Part shown: piece by piece, positions 23,554 to 30,591 of the stretch | How positions within the stretch are numbered: the stretch's first letter is position 1 | Layout: every line of letters begins with the position of its first letter | Source: Ochrobactrum teleogrylli | Lineage (GTDB): Bacteria; Pseudomonadota; Alphaproteobacteria; Rhizobiales; Rhizobiaceae | Reading direction: 5' to 3' | Assembly (NCBI RefSeq): GCF_006376685.1 | Contig: NZ_VEWL01000001.1 | Coordinates: 499,869-563,868 of the forward strand | DNA length: 64,000 bases | Notes under the pieces: generated by a model | Databases searched by the model: none | What the model was told of the DNA's origin: nothing | The model's input: only the letters and a program-made list of their open reading frames with translations | Made by a program: the position numbers and the translations under genes

Positions 23554-24297
23554 TCAGAGACGCCCGGCTTCGATAATACGCTTGAGAAAGGCTTGTGTGC
23601 GCTCACCCTGCGGATTGCCGAAGATTTGCGACGGCGGACCTTCTTCATAGACCTTACCGTTTTGCAGGAAACAGACCTTGTCTGCAACCTCGCGTGCAAA
23701 ACCCATTTCATGGGTGGCCAGCACCATGGTCATGCCCTTGGTCGCCAGATCGCGCACGATATCAAGCACTTCCGATACCAGTTCTGGATCGAGCGCCGAG
23801 GTGATCTCATCTAGAAGCAGCAATGTCGGGTCCATCATCAGCGCCCGAACGATGGCGACGCGCTGCTGTTGTCCGCCGGAAAGCCGGTCCGGATATTCCT
23901 TCGCCTTGTGGTCAAGGCCGATACGGGCAAGGAGGGCAAGCCCTTTTTCCTGCGCCTGTTTGACCGGCATGCCCAGCACCTTTGTCGGGCCGAGCGTGAC
24001 GTTTTCCATCACGGTCATATGCGGAAACAGGTTATAGCCCTGAAACACGATGCCGATTTCGCGGCGCAGGACATCGAGGTCAACGCCCGGTCCGGTCACA
24101 CGGTCACCATGCAGGCGGATTTCGCCTTCATCAATGGTCTCGAGCCGGTTGATGCAGCGCAGAAGCGTGGACTTGCCGCAGCCCGACGGGCCGATCAGAC
24201 AAACGACCTGATGCTCTTCGATGTCGAGGCTGATGCCGGACAGAACCTCCAGCGATCCATAACGCTTGATTGCCTTGTCGATTTCAACGAGTGCCAT
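23554..24297 (-). CDS. Polar amino acid ABC transporter ATPase (GlnQ type)
   Basis: 247 residues from ATG 24297, chosen because AGGA lies 8 bases upstream; an in-frame GTG at 24312 overlaps the permease stop. Walker A is GPSGCGKST, signature [15 protein letters not shown], Walker B LLLLDEITSALDPE (note the Ile in place of the usual Pro of DEPTSALD), and H-loop ATHEMGFAREVAD. This is the ATPase of a class 3 amino-acid importer with the permease and binding protein encoded upstream. Confidence 0.92.
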   Translation of the reverse strand: MALVEIDKAIKRYGSLEVLSGISLDIEEHQVVCLIGPSGCGKSTLLRCINRLETIDEGEIRLHGDRVTGPGVDLDVLRREIGIVFQGYNLFPHMTVMENVTLGPTKVLGMPVKQAQEKGLALLARIGLDHKAKEYPDRLSGGQQQRVAIVRALMMDPTLLLLDEITSALDPELVSEVLDIVRDLATKGMTMVLATHEMGFAREVADKVCFLQNGKVYEEGPPSQIFGNPQGERTQAFLKRIIEAGRL

Positions 24298-24308
24298 ATC
24301 CGTATTCC

Positions 24309-25418
24309 TCACATACTCGAACGCATTTTCCGGCGATCCCGTTCGATCAGACGATCGACAAAACGGGCCTGCGGAATGGTGATCAGGATGAACAGAATGG
24401 CGACGGTGGTGACAGCCGACAGGTTGAAATAATTGCTGGCGATGATTTTCGACTGGTTGAAGGCGTCGATGGTGCCGATGATCGCGACCAGCGCCGTATC
24501 TTTCTGCAAGCTGATGCAGTTGTTCATCAGCGGCGGAATGATGCCGCGCACGGCCAGCGGAACCACGACATAGCGCATGGTGCGGACATAAGAGAGACCG
24601 AGCGAGCGCGCTGCCGCAATCTGGCTTGGATGCACGCTTTCAATGCCGGCGCGATAGACTTCGGACGTGTAGGCACCATAGGTCAGCGTCAGCGCGATGA
24701 TCGCATAGGCATTGGACGACAGGTCTTTCAGGATCGGCAGGCCCGTCAAGGGCAGGCCGAAACCGATAAGATAGATCGTGATGATGGCGGGCAGGCCACG
24801 AAACAGGTCGCTGTAGAAGGTGGCGAGCAGGCGGATCGGCCTGCCAGCCTTTCCGGGAAGCGTGCGGGCAATCGCAATGACCAGCGCCCAGACCAGGATG
24901 AGAATGGCTGAAATGAAGAAGATGACAATGTTGGTGCCGAAGGCCTTGAGTACGGTACCCGCCGACTTGGCAATCAGGCTGACGTCGAAGAAGGTGCGGC
25001 TGACCGCAGCATCATTGACGATCATGAACCATGCGCCAGCGCAGAGGATCAGCACGGCAACGGCATAGGAGATGACCTGCCAGGACATATCCGAAGCACG
25101 TGCACCCAGTTCCCGGCCCGCGTAGATATCGGCGCTTTTCCCGGCCTGCATTGAAAGCTGTACAGCACGCCAGGCGAACCACAATACGGCGAGCGGAGCC
25201 AAAAGCAGCGCCCAGCCGATGGTGAGAACGGGCGTCGCAGGCCATCCCTGCGAGATCGTATAACTGGTCACGCTGTGGACGGTCTGCGCCGAAGCCAGAA
25301 GGGTGATGAACGAAAAGGCGAAAGCCAACAAGGACCGACCGCTATGGGTGCGGACTTTGTTTCGGCTGCGCCATTGCCGCGCGCGCTCCGCGCTGGCTTC
25401 CGGTGCCGGATGGGACAT
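24309..25418 (-). CDS. Polar amino acid ABC transporter permease (HisM/GltK type)
   Basis: 369 residues, longer than the usual 220-250 because of an N-terminal extension with about three extra hydrophobic segments (LLAFAFSFITLLASA, VLTIGWALLLAPLAVLWFAW, ISYAVAVLILCAGAWF). The C-terminal permease domain carries the family loop (YRAGIESVHPSQIAAARSLG) and GIIPPLMNNCISLQKDTAL. It may act as a homodimer since no partner permease is present. The ATPase gene begins 11 bases downstream. Confidence 0.9.
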   Translation of the reverse strand: MSHPAPEASAERARQWRSRNKVRTHSGRSLLAFAFSFITLLASAQTVHSVTSYTISQGWPATPVLTIGWALLLAPLAVLWFAWRAVQLSMQAGKSADIYAGRELGARASDMSWQVISYAVAVLILCAGAWFMIVNDAAVSRTFFDVSLIAKSAGTVLKAFGTNIVIFFISAILILVWALVIAIARTLPGKAGRPIRLLATFYSDLFRGLPAIITIYLIGFGLPLTGLPILKDLSSNAYAIIALTLTYGAYTSEVYRAGIESVHPSQIAAARSLGLSYVRTMRYVVVPLAVRGIIPPLMNNCISLQKDTALVAIIGTIDAFNQSKIIASNYFNLSAVTTVAILFILITIPQARFVDRLIERDRRKMRSSM

Positions 25419-25538
25419 AGATATTCTCGCTGAGGCAAGGTGGTCGCGCGCCCGTTTGTGAAACGTGCTGCCACGGTGTCAAGATCGGAAGACCGGGCCA
25501 CGGCTGCAATGGCAGCCGCAGCCCGGCAAACCGTCAGA

Positions 25539-26402
25539 TCAAGGCTTCCAAAGTGGAACGTCGGACGGGGACATGCCCCATGACGGCAGCAGATAGGCTG
25601 CTTCCAGCTTCTTCAGGGTTCCGTCTTTTCCCATGTCGGCGATCAGTTGATCGATGACTTTCTTGTTTTCTGTGCCCTTCGGATAAATACCGGCGGTTTC
25701 GCCGCTGGATTCATATTTGCCGACCACTGCCAGCTTGCCGTTGGAATTCTTCACCTGACCGAGAATGATCGACAGATCGGTCATCACGGCATTGACCTTG
25801 CCAGCGGCAAGCGCGGTGAACATCGATGCGGTATCGTCGAAGACATCGAGGCTTGCAACTTTCAGCGTTTCCTGCGCGAAAGGAACCAGCGTCGTGCCAG
25901 CCTGCGTGCCGACCTTCACCGTCTTCATTTCGGCTTCCGTCACCGGCTTGTCGGCGCGGGCCGCTACACCATAGTCGGAGTTCATGTAAGGCGTGGAGAA
26001 ATCAACGACCTTCTTGCGCGGTTCGGTGACGGAGATCAGCGCCAGCGCGATGTCATAATCCTTGTTCTGGCCTGCAACGATGGAGTCAAACGAGGCGTTG
26101 ACCAGCTTTACTTTCTCAAGGCCAAGGCGATGCGCGATATTGACGGCCATGCAGAATTCATAGCCGTCCTTGATCGTGTCCGGCGTATCGCCATTGAACT
26201 GGCCGATGGCAGGCAGGTTGATGATGACGGTGAACTGACCGGGCACAGCCGGGGTGATCGATGCCGATCCCTTATCACCGATCAGCGGGCAATCGCCGTA
26301 ACCCTCGGTAGCGGCAGATGCACTGCTTACTCCTGCCGCTGTGGCGACGCTTGCGAACAATGCGCTATAAGCTGCTGACTTAAATAGGTTTTTTATTGTC
26401 AT
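25539..26402 (-). CDS. Amino acid ABC transporter substrate-binding protein (family 3)
   Basis: 287 residues. A Sec signal peptide (TIKNLFKSAAYSALFASVAT) ends near ASAA. The mature part shows family 3 features: DGYEFCMAVNIAHRLG, FDSIVAGQNKDYDIALALISVTEPR and VGTQAGTTL. Two cysteines (CPLIGD, EFCMA) could form a disulfide. It captures an amino acid in the periplasm for the permease encoded 120 bases downstream. The aminotransferase gene ends 24 bases upstream. Specificity is not determinable, but neighbours point to D-amino acids or peptidase products. Confidence 0.9.
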   Translation of the reverse strand: MTIKNLFKSAAYSALFASVATAAGVSSASAATEGYGDCPLIGDKGSASITPAVPGQFTVIINLPAIGQFNGDTPDTIKDGYEFCMAVNIAHRLGLEKVKLVNASFDSIVAGQNKDYDIALALISVTEPRKKVVDFSTPYMNSDYGVAARADKPVTEAEMKTVKVGTQAGTTLVPFAQETLKVASLDVFDDTASMFTALAAGKVNAVMTDLSIILGQVKNSNGKLAVVGKYESSGETAGIYPKGTENKKVIDQLIADMGKDGTLKKLEAAYLLPSWGMSPSDVPLWKP

Positions 26403-26426
26403 ATTCCCCTCTTGCTTTCTTTTGGG

Positions 26427-27290
26427 TTAGAGAACGGCTTCTGCACCCGTGCGGGCCAGATCCATGTAGATTTCCTGCAGACGACGCGTATGCGGACCCG
26501 GCTTGCCATCGCCGATGGTGTGGTCCTGAATGCCGATAATCGGCGTCACGAAGCTCGATGCGCTCGTGAGAAAGGCCTCTTTGGCGGCCTTGGCTTCATC
26601 GACCGTGAACAGCCGCTCCTCGATGGTGAGGTTCTGTTCCTCGGCGATTTTCAGAACGGCCCGGCGCGTGCAGCCGGGCAGGATGGAATGCGAATTGGGA
26701 CGCGTCACCAGCACATTGTCGTGCGAAATGATGAAGGCGGTCGATGAAGCGCCTTCGGTGACAAAACCGTCTTCAACCAGCCAGACTTCATGAAAGCCTT
26801 TGCTCTTGGCCTGCTTCTTGGCCATGACCTGCGCCAGCAGCATGACGGTCTTGATATCGCGGCGTGCCCAGCGCGTATCCGGTGTGACATCGACACGAAC
26901 CCCATTCAGCACCGACGGTGCATTGGCCAGATTTTTGGCCTGCGTGAACATCACCAGATTGGGCTTGATATCGTCTGCATAGACAAAATCGCGATCGGCT
27001 TCGCCGCGCGTCACCTGCATGTAGACCACGCCTTCGTGAAGCGTGTTGCGGCGGATGAGTTCAATCTGCGCCTTGCGAATATCGTCAAGCGAGACGGGCA
27101 GGGCGATGTCGATTTCTTTGACCGAGCGTTCCAGCCGGGCGAGATGAAGATCATTATCGACCAGACGTCCATCGATCACAGCGCTCACTTCGTAGATTCC
27201 GTCGCCAAACAGAAAGCCGCGATCAAAAACCGAAACCTTTGCGTCGCTTTCGTCGACGAAGGCTCCGTTCACATAAATTACTCTGGCCAA
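26427..27290 (-). CDS. D-amino acid aminotransferase (PLP class IV)
   Basis: 287 residues starting at a TTG preceded by GAGGACG; the encoded ARVIYVNGAF is the conserved N-terminus, so the TTG is credible. The PLP lysine lies in RRDIKTVMLLAQ and the phosphate-binding/active-site loop in VTEGASSTAF; LTSASSFVTPIIGI follows as in Bacillus D-amino acid transaminases. It would interconvert D-amino acids and 2-oxoacids. First gene of the operon with the ABC transporter and the DmpA-type peptidase. A branched-chain or 4-amino-4-deoxychorismate activity is less likely given these motifs. Confidence 0.88.
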   Translation of the reverse strand: MARVIYVNGAFVDESDAKVSVFDRGFLFGDGIYEVSAVIDGRLVDNDLHLARLERSVKEIDIALPVSLDDIRKAQIELIRRNTLHEGVVYMQVTRGEADRDFVYADDIKPNLVMFTQAKNLANAPSVLNGVRVDVTPDTRWARRDIKTVMLLAQVMAKKQAKSKGFHEVWLVEDGFVTEGASSTAFIISHDNVLVTRPNSHSILPGCTRRAVLKIAEEQNLTIEERLFTVDEAKAAKEAFLTSASSFVTPIIGIQDHTIGDGKPGPHTRRLQEIYMDLARTGAEAVL

Positions 27291-27400
27291 AATACGTCCT
27301 CGGCATCTGCATTTCTCGATTGAAAGGACGGTAGGAAAAAAGAATTTAGCTGGCCAATGCTATGTTTTGCAATCACTATGCAGAAATTGCATAAGGGGAA

Positions 27401-27534
27401 GGGAGTAGGGGAATAAGGGAGTAAGGGAATAGGTGAATAGCTGTTGTTATCGCCTGTCCGAGACGCAAACATACTGCCTTACTGCCTTACTGCCTTACTG
27501 ACCTATTCCCTTACTCCCTTATTCCCCTACTCCC
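27401..27534. repeat. Octamer-built long palindrome between the aminotransferase and lysR genes
   Basis: A perfect 34-bp inverted repeat (27401-27434 with 27501-27534) encloses a 66-base loop. Both arms are made of degenerate octamers: AAGGGAGT, AGGGGAAT, AAGGGAGT, AAGGGAAT, AGGTGAAT run from 27399 to 27438. From 27473 to 27536 eight octamers follow without interruption: ACTGCCTT three times, ACTGACCT, then ATTCCCTT, ACTCCCTT, ATTCCCCT, ACTCCCCT. The reverse complement of ACTGCCTT is AAGGCAGT, one base from the AGGGCAGT octamer known from hypervariable Brucella loci. The right arm ends two bases before the lysR ribosome-binding site. Confidence 0.93.
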
Positions 27535-27547
27535 CTAAGGAGCGCCT

Positions 27548-28477
27548 ATGGAACTGAAATGGCTGGAAGACTTCATCGCGCTTGCGTCAACGTCGAGCTT
27601 CTCCCGGGCGGCAGAGGCGCGCCATGTGACGCAGTCGGCCTTTTCGCGGCGGATCAAGCAGCTTGAGGTCTGGCTGGGGGTAACGCTCGTCAATCGCGCC
27701 ACCTTTCCGGCTCAGTTGACCCATGAAGGGAAGACCTTTCTTCACGTCGCGGAAGATGCGGTCCGGCAGTTTTACGCCACGCGCAGAAGCCTTCAGCCAA
27801 GCCGGCAAGGACACAACCCTGCGCTGAAATTTTCAGCCTTGCATACTTTGACCGTCACGTTCTTTCCGCAATGGCTGAAGGGGATTGATGCGACCATCGG
27901 CAATATTCATTCGCATCTGGCGCCGGATCGCGGCGGGTTTGAAGACAATATCGCGACCCTGACCGAAGGCGAAGTCGATTTCTTTCTGACTTATGCGCAT
28001 CCGTCAGTGCCAATCCTGATCGACAGGGAACGGTTTCCGTCGATCGTTCTGGGCACAGAAAGGCTGATCCCGGTGTCGTTGCCGTCCGGGGACGGGCCTG
28101 TGCTGGATCGCGCTATCGAGACCGGCGCGCCACTGCCCTATCTCAGCTATGGCGACTTTTCATTCTTCGGCGCGGCTCTGGCGCAGAAATTTGCGTCCGG
28201 TCCAAGTTTTGCGCGCAAGGTCGTGCATGAGAACACCATGTCTATCGGTCTCAAAGCGATGGTTCAGGCCGGGTGGGGCATGGCATGGCTGCCGGAAAGT
28301 CTGGTTCTGGAAGAAATCCGTCGTGGCGATATGGTGCCCGCTTCGGTCGATCCCTATTGGGATCTGACGACGGAAATTCGCATCTTCCGCCACGATGCAC
28401 CGCTTTCGCCACGTGCTGAAAGCCTGTGGACCTTTTTGCAGGCAAAAGGCGGTGCAGTTTCAGAAAACAGCGATTGA
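27548..28477 (+). CDS. LysR-family transcriptional regulator
   Basis: 309 residues. The N-terminal helix-turn-helix (MELKWLEDFIALASTSSFSRAAEARHVTQSAFSRRIKQLE, residues about 1-60) is characteristic, followed by a periplasmic-binding-like effector domain. The ATG lies 5 bases after AAGGAG, which itself directly abuts the long octamer palindrome. It is divergent from the D-amino acid aminotransferase/ABC/peptidase operon and is its most likely regulator; the MFS gene downstream (66 bases) is another possible target. Confidence 0.9.
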   Translation: MELKWLEDFIALASTSSFSRAAEARHVTQSAFSRRIKQLEVWLGVTLVNRATFPAQLTHEGKTFLHVAEDAVRQFYATRRSLQPSRQGHNPALKFSALHTLTVTFFPQWLKGIDATIGNIHSHLAPDRGGFEDNIATLTEGEVDFFLTYAHPSVPILIDRERFPSIVLGTERLIPVSLPSGDGPVLDRAIETGAPLPYLSYGDFSFFGAALAQKFASGPSFARKVVHENTMSIGLKAMVQAGWGMAWLPESLVLEEIRRGDMVPASVDPYWDLTTEIRIFRHDAPLSPRAESLWTFLQAKGGAVSENSD

Positions 28478-28542
28478 CAGGACGGTATGCGCAGCGCTGT
28501 AAATGCTCGCACTTTATTCGGCCGGAGAGGGACGTAGACGGC

Positions 28543-29853
28543 ATGAAGATCACCATCGAACAATCGCTCGATCAGGCGGGGACGGGCGCATTCCAGCGAG
28601 GCTTGCTCGGGGTTTTCGGCCTCGTCTGGGCAGCGGACGCGATGCAGGTTCTGGCTGTCGGCTTCACCGCAGCGTCCATTGCAAAAACATTCGGGCTGAC
28701 CGTGCCGCAGGCATTGCAAACCGGAACGCTTTTCTTCTTCGGCATGTTGGTCGGTGCAGCCGTGTTCGGCAGACTCGCCGATAAATATGGCCGCCGCCGT
28801 GTGCTGCTGATCACCGTCGCGTGCGATGCCGTGTTTGGTCTGCTGTCAGCCTTCGCACCTGGTTTCGAAGTTCTGCTTGCACTGCGTTTCCTGACCGGCG
28901 TGGCCGTCGGTGGAACGCTGCCTGTCGATTATGCCATGATGGCTGAGTTTTTGCCCTCCAGGAACCGTGGTCGCTGGCTGGTCATGCTGGAAGGTTTCTG
29001 GGCCGTGGGCACCGTGGTGATCGCGCTTGCCGCATGGGCCGCGAGCCTTGCCGGTGTCGAGGATGCATGGCGCTATATTTTCGTCGTCACCGCAGCGCCT
29101 GCGCTTATCGGTATCTGGCTGCGCCTCTGGGTGCCTGAATCGCCAATGCATCTTTTGAAATCCGGTCGCGCGGATGAGGCAAAATCAGTGATGAACCGCG
29201 TGCTGCGCCGCAACGGAAAGCCAGAACTGCCGCCAAAGGCGCGACTTGAAGCGCCGCTTCTTGTAACGAATGAACGGCTTTTGTCGCCAAAGCTGCGTCA
29301 GCGCACGCTCGCAACGCTCGCGATCTGGTTCCTCGTCTCGGTATCCTATTACGGCATTTTCACCTGGATACCGGCCAAGCTCGCCGGTGACGGCTTCGGC
29401 TTCGTGCGCGGTTACGGCTTTCTGGTCGTGGTGGCGCTGGCGCAATTGCCGGGCTATGCACTCGCCGCTTACGGCGTTGAAACATGGGGCCGTCGCAAGA
29501 CGCTGATCAGCTTCCTGTTCATCAGCGCTGCGGCCTGTGCCTTGTTCACGATTGCCGATAGTTCGGCTGTAGTCGGCGCATCGATCCTGATCATGAGCTT
29601 CGCGCTGCTCGGCACATGGGGCGCGCTCTATGCCTTCACGCCGGAGCTTTATCCGACAGCCCTGCGCGCCAGCGGCATGGGCGCGGCAGGTGCCATGGCG
29701 CGTCTTGGTGGCCTTCTGGCGCCGTCGGCTTTGGCCATCGTTATCAGCCAAAGTTTCAACGTGGCTGTGGCAATGTTTGCTGGCCTTTTGGCGCTGGCAG
29801 GTGTGATTGCGTTCCTGATCAATGTCGAAACGCGCCAGCAGGCTTTGAACTAG
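28543..29853 (+). CDS. MFS transporter, sugar/aromatic-acid type
   Basis: 436 residues from the ATG preceded by GAGAGGG. Twelve membrane helices are expected. The MFS signature between helices 2 and 3 is GRLADKYGRRRVLL and its second-half repeat EThe-like region is ETWGRRKTLISF; RFLTGVAVGGTLPVDYAMMAEFLP and YAFTPELYPTALRASGMG match the sugar-porter/aromatic acid group (NiaP-like). Substrate unknown. It follows lysR on the same strand and converges on alkB with 4 bases between the stops. Confidence 0.87.
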   Translation: MKITIEQSLDQAGTGAFQRGLLGVFGLVWAADAMQVLAVGFTAASIAKTFGLTVPQALQTGTLFFFGMLVGAAVFGRLADKYGRRRVLLITVACDAVFGLLSAFAPGFEVLLALRFLTGVAVGGTLPVDYAMMAEFLPSRNRGRWLVMLEGFWAVGTVVIALAAWAASLAGVEDAWRYIFVVTAAPALIGIWLRLWVPESPMHLLKSGRADEAKSVMNRVLRRNGKPELPPKARLEAPLLVTNERLLSPKLRQRTLATLAIWFLVSVSYYGIFTWIPAKLAGDGFGFVRGYGFLVVVALAQLPGYALAAYGVETWGRRKTLISFLFISAAACALFTIADSSAVVGASILIMSFALLGTWGALYAFTPELYPTALRASGMGAAGAMARLGGLLAPSALAIVISQSFNVAVAMFAGLLALAGVIAFLINVETRQQALN

Positions 29854-29857
29854 GCGT

Positions 29858-30496
29858 TTAAAACGCTTTTCGGAAAGTCAGATTGAGGCGAACACGACCA
29901 ACCTTGTCGTGTTCGCCATCTTTCAGCGCCAATATGCCATGGTGATAAAGGCGTGACGGGCCACCCCAGACAACCACATCGCCATGATGCAAGGGATATT
30001 TGGTGATCGGGTCGTTGCGCTTGAGGCCTCCGAACTGAAAGATCGCCGGAAGACCAAGCGAAACGGACACAATCGGATTGGCGAAATCACGCTCGTCCTT
30101 GTCCTGATGCAAGGACAGCTTTGCGCCGGGCTCGTATCGGTTGATCAAGCAGGCATCAAGCGAAAAATCGGGATATCCGGCCTGTCGGGCGGCATTTTCA
30201 GCGAGAGACCGAAGGGCGTCCGGCATGGCTGGCCATGGCTTCCCGGTTTCAGGGTCATTGGCGCTATATCGATAGCCAGTTTTGTCGGTTACCCAGCCCG
30301 CTTGCCCGCAATTGGTCATGGCGACCGACATGCGATAGCCACCGGGCGTCACCATATGCCGAAATGGTGCGGCAGCGCTGATATCCGCGACCGATTTCAA
30401 AATCGCTTCTTCATCCGGCAATGCGAAGCCGCGCAGAAGTACCGCGCCGGGCGCAAGAATCTCAACAGGTTCAAGCTGATCGAACAAATCTCTCAT
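29858..30496 (-). CDS. alkB: AlkB-type 2-oxoglutarate/Fe(II) DNA dealkylase
   Basis: 212 residues from ATG 30496 (E. coli AlkB has 216); a TTG at 30547 is an alternative. The Fe ligands are H and D in LSLHQDKDE and the distal H in RLYHHGILAL; the 2-oxoglutarate arginine is in VRLNLTFRKAF. RYSANDP and AYRP-like substrate-lid residues are present. It removes 1-methyladenine and 3-methylcytosine lesions by oxidation. It stands alone; no ada gene is adjacent, and a second alkylation-response gene, aidB, lies at 54 kb. Confidence 0.92.
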   Translation of the reverse strand: MRDLFDQLEPVEILAPGAVLLRGFALPDEEAILKSVADISAAAPFRHMVTPGGYRMSVAMTNCGQAGWVTDKTGYRYSANDPETGKPWPAMPDALRSLAENAARQAGYPDFSLDACLINRYEPGAKLSLHQDKDERDFANPIVSVSLGLPAIFQFGGLKRNDPITKYPLHHGDVVVWGGPSRLYHHGILALKDGEHDKVGRVRLNLTFRKAF

Positions 30497-30591
30497 AAGG
30501 CTTTTTAACACAAAGCAGCGTGGAAACGTTCCGAATTCTGCTTTCAACTTGAAGACCCCTGACGGGGTCCTCTGGTTGTTATGAGATGAGA

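Noticed and set aside
27473..27496. ACTGCCTT tandem units as a CRISPR-like array
   Set aside because: Units are 8 bases, contiguous and without spacers; no cas genes.
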